64,000 nt of DNA from Kribbella sp. NBC_01245 (lineage in GTDB: Bacteria; Actinomycetota; Actinomycetes; Propionibacteriales; Kribbellaceae), in assembly GCF_036226525.1 (NCBI RefSeq), contig NZ_CP108487.1, forward strand, positions 8,308,001 to 8,372,000, given 5' to 3'. The position numbers and the translations under genes are program-made. Below, one piece after another: positions 33,797 to 43,032 of this stretch. The notes under the pieces were generated by a model. The model made no database searches. It saw nothing but the letters and a program-made list of their open reading frames with translations, and was not told the DNA's origin. Every line of letters starts with the position of its first letter. The first letter of the stretch is position 1.

Positions 33797-33985
33797 GTCG
33801 TTCCTCCTGGAGCCTGGAGCGTGGGATCGCGGTTCGATTTCGCCGGAATCTACCGACCAGTAGACCTCTATGGCACCGCCTTGTGACCCACTTCGCAAGG
33901 CCATCCGGCGTAACCGTGAGGCGTGTCACGGAATCAGGCCACCGTGAACAGTGGTCTTATCCCGATGAAGCCTTACCGAAAGCCG

Positions 33986-34423
33986 TCAGGAACGAGCGGG
34001 TTCCACCAGTTCGACGAGTACGCCGCCGGCCGAGCGCGGGTGGATGAAGTTCACGCGGGAGTTCGACGTACCGCGGCGCGGCTCGTCGTACAGCAGCTCG
34101 AGACCGCGTTCGCGCAACGTGCGGGAGACGGCGTCGATGTCGTTGACCCGGTAGGCCAGTTGCTGGATGCCCGCGCCTTTGCGGTCGATGAACTTGGCGA
34201 TCGGCGACTCGTCCGACAGTGGTGCGAGCAACTGGATCGAAGAGCCCGAGTCGCCCACGGACAGCATCGCCTCGCGCACACCCTGCTCGGTGTTGACCTC
34301 TTCGTGCGCCACTTTCATGCCGAAGGCCTCCGCGTAGAACCGCACGGCCTCGTCGAGATCCGGTACGGCGATCCCCACGTGATCGATCGCCTCGAACAGC
34401 TGGGTCGGCAATTGCGTTCGCAT
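33986..34423 (-). CDS. mce: Methylmalonyl-CoA/ethylmalonyl-CoA epimerase
   Basis: 145 residues from ATG 34423. Two glyoxalase-fold halves: FEAIDHVGIAVPDLDEAVRF (His ligand), EEVNTEQGVREAMLSVG, QQLAYRVNDIDAVSRTL and LYDEPRRGTSNSRVNFIHPR, ending GGVLVELVEP (Glu). Near-identical layout to characterised epimerases, which interconvert 2R and 2S acyl-CoAs; the enzyme works on both methyl- and ethylmalonyl-CoA in the ethylmalonyl-CoA pathway. Divergent from the thiolase gene and upstream of ccr. Confidence 0.93.
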   Translation of the reverse strand: MRTQLPTQLFEAIDHVGIAVPDLDEAVRFYAEAFGMKVAHEEVNTEQGVREAMLSVGDSGSSIQLLAPLSDESPIAKFIDRKGAGIQQLAYRVNDIDAVSRTLRERGLELLYDEPRRGTSNSRVNFIHPRSAGGVLVELVEPARS

Positions 34424-34538
34424 ATCGTCAGGGTCGCGCAACTCCGTGCGGGAAGCCATCAAGTGTGGCTGGTACAACACCATCCGTGTGACCTGATCGA
34501 CAGGGCCGTACCAGTGTGAGCGCAGGTATCGTGGCGAC

Positions 34539-35741
34539 ATGTCGAACTCCCAGAACTCCACGGTCATCGTCGCCGGTGCGCGCACCCCGATCGGGCGGTT
34601 GCTCGGCGGCCTGAAGGGCTTCACCGGCGCCGATCTCGGCGGCTTCGCGATCAAGGGTGCGCTGGCCAAGGCCGGCGTCGCTCCGGAGCAGGTGGAGTAC
34701 GTGATCATGGGCCAGGTGCTGCAGGCCGGCGCGGGCCAGATCGCCGCCCGCCAGGCCGCCACCAAGGGCGGTATCCCGATGACCGTCCCGGCTCTGACCA
34801 TCAACAAGGTCTGCCTGTCCGGTATCAACGCGATCGCCCTGGCCGACCAGCTGATCCGCGCCGGTGAGTACGACGTGATCGTGGCCGGCGGGATGGAGTC
34901 GATGACGAACGCGCCGCACCTGCTGCCGAAGTCCCGCGAGGGCTACAAGTACGGCGACACCACGTTGGTCGACTCGATGGCGTACGACGGTTTGTGGGAC
35001 GCGTTCACCGATCAGGCGATGGGTCTGCTGACCGAGACGGCCAACACCGACGGGCTCAAGCTGACCCGCGAGGAGCAGGACCAGTTCGCCGCCCGGTCGC
35101 ACCAGCTTGCCGCCGAGGCCTGGAAGAACGGTGTCTTCGCCGACGAGGTCGTGCCGGTCGAGGTCCCGCAGCGCAAGGGCGACCCGCTGGTCGTCGACAC
35201 CGATGAAGGTATCCGTGGCGACACCACGGCCGAGTCGCTCGGCAAGCTGCGCCCGGCCTTCAGCAAGGACGGCACCATCACCGCCGGCTCGGCCTCGCAG
35301 ATCTCCGATGGCGGTTGTGCCGTCGTCGTGATGAGCAAGTCCAAGGCCGAGGAGCTGGGCCTGACCTGGCTTGCCGAGATCGGTGCGCACGGCGCCGTCG
35401 CCGGCCCGGACTCGTCCCTGCAGAGCCAGCCGGCCAACGCGATCGCGAAGGCCTGCGCCAAGGAGGGCATCGAGCCCGCCGCGCTGGACCTGGTCGAGAT
35501 CAACGAGGCCTTCGCCGCCGTCGGTATCGCCAGCTCGCGCGAGCTGGGCGTCGACGTCAACAACGTGAACGTGAACGGCGGCGCGATCGCGCTCGGCCAC
35601 CCGATCGGCATGTCGGGCGCCCGGATCGTGCTGCACCTGGCGCTGGAGCTGCAGCGTCGTGGCGGTGGCACCGGCGCGGCCGCGCTGTGTGGCGGCGGTG
35701 GCCAGGGCGACGCGCTGATCGTCCGAGTGCCGCAGCGTTGA
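34539..35741 (+). CDS. Acetyl-CoA C-acetyltransferase (thiolase)
   Basis: 400 residues from ATG 34539. Catalytic Cys in NKVCLSGINAIALADQLI, His in NGGAIALGHPIGMSGARI and second Cys in AALCGGGGQGDALI. Biosynthetic thiolase that condenses two acetyl-CoA to acetoacetyl-CoA, the entry to the ethylmalonyl-CoA pathway. It is followed by meaB after 13 bases, an operon that links C2 condensation to B12 mutase maintenance. Confidence 0.95.
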   Translation: MSNSQNSTVIVAGARTPIGRLLGGLKGFTGADLGGFAIKGALAKAGVAPEQVEYVIMGQVLQAGAGQIAARQAATKGGIPMTVPALTINKVCLSGINAIALADQLIRAGEYDVIVAGGMESMTNAPHLLPKSREGYKYGDTTLVDSMAYDGLWDAFTDQAMGLLTETANTDGLKLTREEQDQFAARSHQLAAEAWKNGVFADEVVPVEVPQRKGDPLVVDTDEGIRGDTTAESLGKLRPAFSKDGTITAGSASQISDGGCAVVVMSKSKAEELGLTWLAEIGAHGAVAGPDSSLQSQPANAIAKACAKEGIEPAALDLVEINEAFAAVGIASSRELGVDVNNVNVNGGAIALGHPIGMSGARIVLHLALELQRRGGGTGAAALCGGGGQGDALIVRVPQR

Positions 35742-35754
35742 TGGTTGAGGGCTG

Positions 35755-36708
35755 ATGCGCCGGACCGCGCCGGTTCCGGAGCTGGTCGAGCGGGCCCGCG
35801 CCGGGGATGCCCGCGCGGTCGCCCGGCTGATCTCGCTGGTCGAGGACGAGTCGCCGCTGCTACGCGAAGTGATGGCGGCGCTCGCCCCGCATGCCGGTAA
35901 GGCCCATATCGTCGGCATCACCGGTTCGCCCGGCGTCGGCAAGTCGACGTCGACGTCCGCCCTCGTTTCGGCGTACCGGGCGACCGGGCAGCGCGTCGGA
36001 GTGCTGGCGGTCGACCCGTCGTCGCCGTTCTCCGGTGGTGCCCTGCTGGGCGACCGCGTCCGGATGCAGGACCATGCGACCGACCCCGGCGTGTTCATCC
36101 GGTCGATGGCGTCCCGCGGCCATCTGGGCGGTCTCGCCTGGTCGACGCCGCAGGCGCTGCGCGTGCTCGACGCGGCCGGCTTCGACGTCGTACTTGTCGA
36201 GACGGTCGGCGTGGGCCAGTCCGAGGTCGAAGTGGCCGGGATGGCCGACACGACCTTGATATTGCTGGCACCGGGTATGGGTGACGGCATTCAAGCGGCG
36301 AAAGCAGGCATTTTAGAGGTCGGCGACATCTATGTGGTGAACAAAGCCGACCGTGACGGTGTGCAGAACGTCACTAGGGACCTGCGGGCCATGCTGGCGC
36401 TGGCCGATCGAGGCCCGGACGACTGGGTTCCGCCGATCCTCAAGACGGTTGCCAGTCGCAACGAAGGTGTCGACGAAGTGGTCGCGAAAATCGGTGAGCG
36501 ACTGGCCTGGATGAAGGCCACCGGGGTGCTCGAAGAGCGTCGCCGAAGCCGCGCCAGGGACGAGATCGAGGCCATCGCGATGACCGCGTTGAGGTCGCGT
36601 TTCGCCCATCTCCATGGGGATTCCCGGCTCGACGTACTGGCCGCGAAGGTGGCCGGCGGCGACACCGATCCGTACGCCGCTGCCGACGAGCTGATCGCCG
36701 CGCTCTAG
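35755..36708 (+). CDS. meaB: MeaB GTPase, chaperone of B12-dependent acyl-CoA mutases
   Basis: 317 residues. G1 GITGSPGVGKSTSTSALV, switch DPSSPFSGGALLGDRVRM, FIRSMASRGHLGGLAW, VETVGVGQSEVEVAGMADTT and VNKADRDG (G4). MeaB/ArgK proteins gate cofactor loading and protect the mutase from inactivation. Two mutases are encoded here: the ecm fragment at 1 and the IcmA-type subunit at 39.6 kb. 13 bases after the thiolase gene. Confidence 0.95.
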   Translation: MRRTAPVPELVERARAGDARAVARLISLVEDESPLLREVMAALAPHAGKAHIVGITGSPGVGKSTSTSALVSAYRATGQRVGVLAVDPSSPFSGGALLGDRVRMQDHATDPGVFIRSMASRGHLGGLAWSTPQALRVLDAAGFDVVLVETVGVGQSEVEVAGMADTTLILLAPGMGDGIQAAKAGILEVGDIYVVNKADRDGVQNVTRDLRAMLALADRGPDDWVPPILKTVASRNEGVDEVVAKIGERLAWMKATGVLEERRRSRARDEIEAIAMTALRSRFAHLHGDSRLDVLAAKVAGGDTDPYAAADELIAAL

Positions 36709-36803
36709 GCGGACGTGAACCTCGGGCCAGGCCGGGGCATGACCGCATGGTGAGACAGGTGGCCCAACGATTACTGACTGGTACCGACCGGTAAGGTGCG
36801 ACC

Positions 36804-36825
36804 CGCCCGGACACTTCTCCGGGCG
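36804..36825. terminator. Candidate terminator hairpin after meaB
   Basis: CGCCCGG (36804-36810), 8-base loop, CCGGGCG (36819-36825), 96 bases after the meaB stop. No U-tract. The 275-base gap to the next gene also holds AGTGAC repeats (about 36916-36931) and no gene. Confidence 0.4.
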
Positions 36826-36983
36826 ACGGCGCGCCGGGCTGTGCCGTGCCCCCCGATCCGTTACAGAATAGGACTTGTAGCTGGTGGGCATTGTGCGGTG
36901 GGCTGTGTTCAGTCAGTGACAATGAGTGACTAACCGTGATACAACACAGTCGACCGAATTGGTTGAGAACGAGGAGTGGTGAC

Positions 36984-37142
36984 ATGCCTAAGAAGCTGCT
37001 GATCTGGCTGGTCATCGCCTTTGCGGCGTTTTATTTGATCTCCCAGCCGGAGAATGCCGCAAACGCTGTGGGCGGTGCGTTCTCGGCCGTCGGGGATGCA
37101 TTTGGAAGCGTTATCACCTTCCTGACGGCGCTGTTCAACTGA
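36984..37142 (+). CDS. Small single-span membrane protein
   Basis: 52 residues from ATG 36984 behind GAGGAG. One hydrophobic helix (LLIWLVIAFAAFYLISQP) and a second amphipathic, Gly/Ala/Phe-rich stretch (AVGGAFSAVGDAFGSVITFL). No known domain. It is followed by a PH-domain membrane protein gene on the same strand, so it may be a small partner of it. Function unknown. Confidence 0.72.
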   Translation: MPKKLLIWLVIAFAAFYLISQPENAANAVGGAFSAVGDAFGSVITFLTALFN

Positions 37143-37225
37143 GCCCGCTGACCTAAGCTTGAGTCTCAGAGCTTGTCTTTCAGGGCCACACGGCCTGGTA
37201 CGGGGCTGACGATGGTGGAGCGCGC

Positions 37226-37939
37226 ATGGCGGGGATAGGCCTCTTCAAGATCTTCGACCCGAAGGTCAGGCGCCACCTGATCGCGGACGAGGGCGAAGTG
37301 GTGATCGACGAGGTCCGCCACCACTGGGTGGTGTTCTTCGTCCCGATGCTCGAGGTCGCACTCGCGGCCGCCTTGCTGGTCACCATGCTGCTGCTGTCGC
37401 TCAACGCGGCGGGAGTGGTGCTCTTCCTGGTGCTGCTTCTGCTCGGACACGCCTTCTGGCGGTTCCTCACCGAGCACCGGGACAGGTTCGTGGTCACGAA
37501 CATGCGGGTGATGCGGATCCGGGGTGTCTTCAGCCAGCGAGTGGCGACCACCCCGATCGCGCGAATCCTGGACATCACCTTGGAGAAGCCCTGGATCGGC
37601 CGGTTCATGGGCTACGGACACTTCATCTTCGAGTCGGCGGCCCAGGACCAGGGCTTCCGCGAGATCCGCTTCGTCAGCCGGCCGGACGAGCGTGATCTCA
37701 CCATTCAGCGCGTCATCCAGCGCACCGGCCTGCGGGCCAGTGCGAGTGTCGACACGGTCGTGGTCAGCGATGAGGACTCCGACGACGACGGCACCGGACC
37801 GATCGGGATGGATCCGGCGACCGAGGTCACCGCCGGGCCGGTCGCCAGTTCGCACCACCACGCGCCGACGCGCGCGACCAGCAAGTCGATCTTCAACAGC
37901 GATCGGGCCAACTGGACCGATGGCCACCCTGACGACTAG
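37226..37939 (+). CDS. Membrane-anchored bacterial PH-domain protein (YdbS-like)
   Basis: 237 residues from ATG 37226. Two membrane spans (about 32-54 and 58-75), then a bPH2 domain (DRFVVTNMRVMRIRGVFSQR, ARILDITLEKPWIGR, YGHFIFESAAQDQGF). The acidic, disordered tail (VSEDSDDDG-like, read as VVSDEDSDDDGTGPI) is unusual. Role of such proteins is poorly defined; membrane assembly or stress is often suggested. Confidence 0.85.
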   Translation: MAGIGLFKIFDPKVRRHLIADEGEVVIDEVRHHWVVFFVPMLEVALAAALLVTMLLLSLNAAGVVLFLVLLLLGHAFWRFLTEHRDRFVVTNMRVMRIRGVFSQRVATTPIARILDITLEKPWIGRFMGYGHFIFESAAQDQGFREIRFVSRPDERDLTIQRVIQRTGLRASASVDTVVVSDEDSDDDGTGPIGMDPATEVTAGPVASSHHHAPTRATSKSIFNSDRANWTDGHPDD

Positions 37940-37987
37940 CCCCAACGGACCTGAGCCCTACCGACTGGCGCCCCCACTGACTGGCGC

Positions 37988-38722
37988 CTACTGGGTAGCC
38001 TCCTTCAGCCTCGCCCGGAACTCCTGGGTGACCTCTTCGGAGCCGGCGATCTGGATCGCGTCCTGATCGAGACGGCCCCAGACCCACAACAGCACCGCAG
38101 CGGGCTCGCCGAAGATCTCGGCGGCGACCTCACCTTCGGCGCCATCCGTCACCGTCACCTCGGTGCCGGTCAGCGCGACCGTCCACGACCGGCCGGCGGC
38201 GGTGATCCGGATCGACGCGTCCACCGGGTGCTTGGAATCGCCCTCGTCCCAGACGCCGCCCATCATCACCCGTAGCACCTCGTCGATGCCGTCGCTCGCC
38301 AGCTCGGCGTCGATCGGCGTCACCACGTCATGCGCCAGCTCGACGTCGACCCGGTGCACTGCCGTCTCCTGCGCCATCCGGCGGAACCAGAAGCCCGTGG
38401 TCTGGTCCTCCGGCCACCACGTCCAGCTCGGGGCCGAGGGGCCTGACTCGGCGAGTTGGGCGAACAGGCGCGCGGTCGCGTCGTCGTACAGCTCGAGGGC
38501 ATCGCGATCGTCCAGGCCCGCGGGCGGCCAGGGCTCGGGTCTGGCGTTGCGCTGGATGGCCTCGATCTTGTGCAGATAGACCATGGCGACATGGCGGACG
38601 ACCGTCTCGACGGTCCAGCCCGGGCAGCACGGGACCTCGGCGGTCAGGCCGAGCCGGGCCACCTCGGCGAGGCGGTCGGCGTCGGCCCGGAGGGTGCGGA
38701 GGAAGAACTCTGGCGTCGGCAT
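37988..38722 (-). CDS. Mycothiol-dependent maleylpyruvate isomerase-family enzyme
   Basis: 244 residues. DinB-like four-helix N-domain: DADRLAEVARLGLTAEVPCC, PGWTVETVVRHVAMVY (His ligand), RRMAQETAVHRVDVELAHD (His/His ligands). The C-terminal MDMPI_C domain ends in VLLWVWGRLDQDAIQIAG. These enzymes use mycothiol, the actinobacterial thiol, and bind one metal. Substrate unknown. Short copies of its 3' end (GCGCCAGTC) lie after its stop, near 37964. Confidence 0.87.
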   Translation of the reverse strand: MPTPEFFLRTLRADADRLAEVARLGLTAEVPCCPGWTVETVVRHVAMVYLHKIEAIQRNARPEPWPPAGLDDRDALELYDDATARLFAQLAESGPSAPSWTWWPEDQTTGFWFRRMAQETAVHRVDVELAHDVVTPIDAELASDGIDEVLRVMMGGVWDEGDSKHPVDASIRITAAGRSWTVALTGTEVTVTDGAEGEVAAEIFGEPAAVLLWVWGRLDQDAIQIAGSEEVTQEFRARLKEATQ

Positions 38723-38769
38723 GAGCAGAGCTTGCCAGGCAGCTCCGACACTTTGGGTACTCTGCGGCC

Positions 38770-39270
38770 ATGGCGAGGAAGAAAGCGCTTCCGTTCGACC
38801 CGATCGACGAGGCCTCCCGGCAGTGGGGGCGGCGTTGGGGCGCGGTCGAGCAGATGCGTGCCGTCACCTCGCTGATGCGGGCCCAGCAGATCGTCATCGG
38901 TGAGCTGGACGAGCTGTTGAAGACGCACGGTCTGACCTTCGCCCGGTTCGAGGCGTTGGTGCTGCTCACGTTCTCCCGCCGCGGTTCGTTGCCGCTGGGC
39001 AAGATGGGGGAGCGGTTGCAGGTCCATCCGACTTCGGTGACGTCGATCGTGCGCCGCTTGGAGGCGGCCGGCCTGGTCACGCGTACGCCGCACCCCGACG
39101 ACGGCCGCGCCGTACTGTGCGAGATCACCCCGGCCGGACGCGACCTGGTGGAGAAGGCGACGGCCGACCTGGTCGAGGCCGATTTCGCCCTGCGCGGTCT
39201 GACCGACGAGCAACTCCGCATGCTCTGGTCGGTCCTCGAGCCACTCAGGCACAACGCGGGCGATTTCTGA
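38770..39270 (+). CDS. MarR-family transcriptional regulator
   Basis: 166 residues from ATG 38770. Winged helix: THGLTFARFEALVLLTFSRR, MGERLQVHPTSVTSIVRRLE (recognition) and PHPDDGRAVLCEITPAG (wing). The N-terminal ~45 residues include RRWGAVEQMRAVTSLMRAQQ, a dimer helix. It lies 311 bp upstream of the IcmA-type mutase gene on the same strand; a 12-bp palindrome in between could be its operator. This group often regulates acyl-CoA genes (inference). Confidence 0.88.
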   Translation: MARKKALPFDPIDEASRQWGRRWGAVEQMRAVTSLMRAQQIVIGELDELLKTHGLTFARFEALVLLTFSRRGSLPLGKMGERLQVHPTSVTSIVRRLEAAGLVTRTPHPDDGRAVLCEITPAGRDLVEKATADLVEADFALRGLTDEQLRMLWSVLEPLRHNAGDF

Positions 39271-39580
39271 CTGGCCCCAGGCTGGTCAGAAACCGCCCGC
39301 GCCGAATCAGGCCGGGCCGCCGAGGCCCCAATTGCCGCAGGGACAAAACCAATGGCGGTTCTTCAAGAGCTTCCTCCAGGCGTGCTGGTGCGGGGGCAAG
39401 CCGGGCGCTCCGGCCGCGGATCCAGCCAATCGCGTGGTCGTGGATGGGCCAATCGTTTCGAGGCGTCCCGAAGGTTCAACGATTTCCGTGATCGAACGAT
39501 CGTGGTCCAACCGGCGTTCGGGCTGGGAAATAGTAGGACGTCCTAGTAGTTTGGAGGCGAGCACCCAGGAGGTCTGACAT
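39271..39580 (+). other. 310-base gap before the mutase gene
   Basis: No gene on the plus strand. The minus strand has a readable tail ending in LKNRHWFCPCGNWGLGGPA with no good start, listed under findings. A perfect palindrome lies near the mutase gene and is given separately. Confidence 0.5.
39534..39545. promoter_or_regulatory. 12-bp palindrome upstream of the mutase gene
   Basis: TAGGACGTCCTA is a perfect palindrome 36-47 bp before the mutase ATG, just ahead of AGGAGG at about 39567. It may be the operator of the neighbouring MarR regulator. Confidence 0.5.
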
Positions 39581-41254
39581 ATGCATGCCGACGACATCGC
39601 GGCCGGCCGGAGCCGGTGGCAGCAGCGGTACGACGCTTCGAAGCGGCGTACGGCCGATTTCACCACCCTGTCCGGGACCGAGGTCGAGCCCGTCTACGGC
39701 CCGCCCGAGGGGTACGACGATCCCCGGATGGAGCGGATCGGCTGGCCGGGGGAGTTCCCGTTCACCCGTGGGCTCTACGCCACCGGGTATCGCGGCCGGA
39801 CCTGGACGATCCGGCAGTTCGCCGGGTTCGGTAATGCCGAGGACACCAACGAGCGGTACAAGATGATCCTCGGTTCGGGCGGTGGCGGTCTGTCCGTCGC
39901 GTTCGACATGCCGACGTTGATGGGCCGCGACTCCGACGACCCGAAGGCACTGGGCGAGGTCGGCCACTGTGGTGTCGCGATCGACTCGGCCATCGACATG
40001 GATCGCCTGTTCAAGGACATCCCGCTGCAGGACGTCACCACCTCGATGACGATCTCCGGCCCCGCCGTACCGGCGTTCTGTATGTATCTGGTCGCGGCCG
40101 AGCGCCAGGGTGCCGACATCACCAAGCTCAACGGCACGCTGCAGACCGACATCTTCAAGGAGTACATCGCGCAGAAGGAGTGGCTCTTCCCGCCCGAGCC
40201 GCATCTGCGTTTGATCGGCGACCTGATGGAGTACTGCCAGCACAACATCCCGGCGTACAAGCCGTTGAGTGTGTCGGGCTATCACATCCGCGAGGCTGGT
40301 TCGACCGCCGCGCAGGAGCTGGCGTACACGCTCGCCGATGGTTTCGGGTACGTCGAGCTGGGGCTGTCCCGTGGGCTCGATATCGAGAAATTCGCGCCGG
40401 GTCTTTCGTTCTTCTTCGACAGTCATCTCGACTTCTTCGAGGAGATCGCGAAGTTCCGCGCCAGCCGCCGTATTTGGGCTCGTTGGCTGCGCGATGTGTA
40501 TGGCGCCAAGACCGAGAAGGCCCAGTGGCTGCGGTTCCACACGCAGACGGCAGGCGTTTCGCTCACCGCGCAGCAGCCGGTCAACAACGTCGTGCGTACG
40601 GCGGTCGAGGCGCTCGCGGCCGTGCTCGGTGGCACCAACTCGCTGCACACCAACGCGCTCGACGAGACGCTCGCGCTGCCGACCGAGGAGTCGGCGGAGA
40701 TCGCGCTGCGGACCCAGTCGGTGCTGATGGAGGAGATCGGTGTCATCAACGTCGCCGATCCGCTTGGTGGTTCGTGGTACGTCGAGGCGCTGACCGACAA
40801 GATCGAGGCCGAGGCCGAGGAGATCTTCCAGCGGATCAAGGACATGAGCTCCGACGGCACCATGACAGCGGGCATTCTGCGCGGGATCGAGGACGGCTGG
40901 TTCATGTCCGAGATCGCCGACGCCGCCTTCGAGTACCAGCAGAAGCTGGAGAAGGGCGAGAAGAAGATCGTCGGCGTCAACACGCTGACCGACACCGTTT
41001 CGGGTGAGCTGGAGATCCTCCGGGTCAGCCATGAGGTCGAGGTCGAGCAGTGCCGGGTGCTGGCGGCGCGCAAGTCACAGCGCGATGAGGACTCCGTCCG
41101 TCGTACGCTGTCGGCGCTGGTCGAGGCGTCCAGAGGGACCGGCAACCTGATCGAGCCCATGCTGGAGGCGGTGCGTGCGGAGGCCACGATGGGGGAGATT
41201 TGCGACGTCCTCCGAATCGAGTGGGGAGAGTACCGGGAGCCCGCCCGCTTCTGA
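39581..41254 (+). CDS. icmA: Acyl-CoA mutase large subunit, isobutyryl-CoA mutase type
   Basis: 557 residues from ATG 39581 with AGGAGG upstream; catalytic barrel only, no B12 domain. Landmarks: RTWTIRQFAGFGNAEDTNER, FDMPTLMGRDSDDP, TLQTDIFKEYIAQKEWLFPP, SVSGYHIREAGSTAAQELAY (His). Methylmalonyl-CoA mutases have Tyr89 and Arg207 at two substrate-contact sites; isobutyryl-CoA mutases have Phe80 and Gln198. Counting this protein gives Phe80 (RQF) and Gln198 (IAQ), the IcmA pair at IcmA numbering. It would interconvert isobutyryl- and n-butyryl-CoA with a separate small B12 subunit not present in the window. MeaB is nearby. Confidence 0.88.
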   Translation: MHADDIAAGRSRWQQRYDASKRRTADFTTLSGTEVEPVYGPPEGYDDPRMERIGWPGEFPFTRGLYATGYRGRTWTIRQFAGFGNAEDTNERYKMILGSGGGGLSVAFDMPTLMGRDSDDPKALGEVGHCGVAIDSAIDMDRLFKDIPLQDVTTSMTISGPAVPAFCMYLVAAERQGADITKLNGTLQTDIFKEYIAQKEWLFPPEPHLRLIGDLMEYCQHNIPAYKPLSVSGYHIREAGSTAAQELAYTLADGFGYVELGLSRGLDIEKFAPGLSFFFDSHLDFFEEIAKFRASRRIWARWLRDVYGAKTEKAQWLRFHTQTAGVSLTAQQPVNNVVRTAVEALAAVLGGTNSLHTNALDETLALPTEESAEIALRTQSVLMEEIGVINVADPLGGSWYVEALTDKIEAEAEEIFQRIKDMSSDGTMTAGILRGIEDGWFMSEIADAAFEYQQKLEKGEKKIVGVNTLTDTVSGELEILRVSHEVEVEQCRVLAARKSQRDEDSVRRTLSALVEASRGTGNLIEPMLEAVRAEATMGEICDVLRIEWGEYREPARF

Positions 41255-42998
41255 GCCACCTTCGAAACCCGCTCAACCGGCTCGGCCGACCTCTCCCGAC
41301 GGTCGCAGCGTCATCGTCTGTGGTTCGGACCGTACGACGCTGCGGGTCGTCTCGGAACTGGTCGATTCCGGCGAACGCGTGACCGCCATCGTCAATCCCG
41401 ACTCGCGTCACTTCGAGCGCATCGGCGAGCTGGCCGACCACCAGATCGGCGTCCGCGTGCTGAGCGAGACGACGCTCGCGCGCGCGGGCGTCGACGCCAT
41501 CGACGACAAGCCCTCGGCGGCGCGGGCGCTGGTTCTGCTCGATACGAACGACGTCCGCAACGTGCACGCTGCCCTGACCGCGCGGGACCTCGACCCGCGG
41601 ATTCGGATCATCGTGCAGATGGTCAATCCGCGGATCGGGGAACAGCTGCACGCGCTGCTCGGCGACTGCGTGGTGATCTCGGGCCCCTCGCTCGCCGCCC
41701 CGGCCTTCGTCGCGGACGCGCTGGAGGAGGACGAGCTGATCTGGACGGACCTCGGCGGCCGCCGCTTGGTCGCCGGACCGGCCGACCGGATCAACGAGCA
41801 GCTGACCGTACTGGCCGACACGTCGTCGTCCGCGCGGCCGGATCTGCTGCCGGATACCAGCGACGACCCGACGGCCGACGTCGTCCTCGGTACGAGTATT
41901 CGCCGCAAGCCATTGCGCAAGGACGTCCGCCGGGCCGGTTTGATGATCGCGATCCGCGACGACGTCTTCGATCGGCGAGTGCGTTGGATCATGGCGGTGA
42001 TGGCCCTGGTCGCGTTGGCCGGCACAGTGACGATCGCGCTGGGCACTGGGCCGGACGTGACTTGGTTGCACGCGCTCTACCTCGCGCTCGGTGCGATCAC
42101 GTCCGCCGGTATCGAGGACGACTTGTTCTCGCACGCGGATCCGTGGGTGAAGGTCGTCGCGGTCGGCGTACAACTGACCGGCATCGTGCTGGTCGCGCTG
42201 CTGACCGCGGTGGTCGTCGACTCGCTGATCGGTGCCCGGTTGAGCCGGGTGATCGGTGGTGTCCGCGGTGAGCCGCGCAACCACGTGGTCGTCTCTGGCC
42301 TCGGTACGGTCGGCGCGCGCGTGCTCGAACTGCTGACAGAGCGCGGTGTCGCCGTCGTCGGGATCGAGAAGGACGAGGATGCGCCGGGCGTGCAGACCGC
42401 CCATCGGCTGCGCATCCCGGTCATCATCGGCGACGGCAGTGCGGAGGAAACGCTGCGCTCGGCGGGAGCCGCCCGATGTCAGGCGTTGCTCGCGATCACC
42501 GATGGCGATATCACCAACCTGGAAACGGCGATGGTGGTGCGCGGGCTCAATCCCGACGCGAAGATCACCATGCGCATGTTCGACCACGACCTCGCGCAAC
42601 GGGTGGAGCGGCGGCTGAACATCGGCTCGAGCCGTTCGGTGTCGATGCTGGTCGCCCCGGCCGTCGCCGCGGCTGTCACGAACCGGTTGGTGCAGGCGAC
42701 CGTACCGGCCGGTCGTCGCGTCCTCCTGCTCACCGAGGTCGTCGTACAGCCGAACTCCGTCGCCGTCGGCCGCCGCCTCGGCGAACTCCAGGAGCGCGGC
42801 CAGTCCCGGATCCTGGCGATCCGCAGGCCGGCCACTGGGCGTAAAGAGTTCGAGTGGGGCTGGAATCCGCGCTGGGATATGCGAGTCGAACCAGGCCTGC
42901 GCATCGCCGTCGCCGCCACCCGTAGCGGCCTCGCCCGGCTCCTCCTGGCCACCCGCGCGCCACGTGGTGGGGGGCTGTCGGAGAGGATGGAACCATGA
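41175..42998 (+). CDS. TrkA-domain potassium channel/NAD-binding protein (CASTOR/POLLUX-like layout)
   Basis: 607 residues from GTG 41175, six bases after GGAGG, overlapping the mutase gene by 80 bases. N-terminal TrkA-N domain (VIVCGSDRTTLRVVSELVDS), a second RCK-like part, two membrane helices (IMAVMALVALAGTVTIALG and VVAVGVQLTGIVLVALLTAV) around a pore-like loop ALYLALGAITSAGIED, then another TrkA-N (NHVVVSGLGTVGARVLELLT) with TrkA-C. Two-span ion channel gated by nucleotide-binding domains. The selectivity filter TxGYG is not evident (TSAGIED instead), so ion preference is unclear. Confidence 0.85.
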   Translation: MRRPRWGRFATSSESSGESTGSPPASEPPSKPAQPARPTSPDGRSVIVCGSDRTTLRVVSELVDSGERVTAIVNPDSRHFERIGELADHQIGVRVLSETTLARAGVDAIDDKPSAARALVLLDTNDVRNVHAALTARDLDPRIRIIVQMVNPRIGEQLHALLGDCVVISGPSLAAPAFVADALEEDELIWTDLGGRRLVAGPADRINEQLTVLADTSSSARPDLLPDTSDDPTADVVLGTSIRRKPLRKDVRRAGLMIAIRDDVFDRRVRWIMAVMALVALAGTVTIALGTGPDVTWLHALYLALGAITSAGIEDDLFSHADPWVKVVAVGVQLTGIVLVALLTAVVVDSLIGARLSRVIGGVRGEPRNHVVVSGLGTVGARVLELLTERGVAVVGIEKDEDAPGVQTAHRLRIPVIIGDGSAEETLRSAGAARCQALLAITDGDITNLETAMVVRGLNPDAKITMRMFDHDLAQRVERRLNIGSSRSVSMLVAPAVAAAVTNRLVQATVPAGRRVLLLTEVVVQPNSVAVGRRLGELQERGQSRILAIRRPATGRKEFEWGWNPRWDMRVEPGLRIAVAATRSGLARLLLATRAPRGGGLSERMEP

Positions 42999-43032
42999 AC
43001 GTAAGAAGTGACCGATTCAGCGGAGGACAGCG

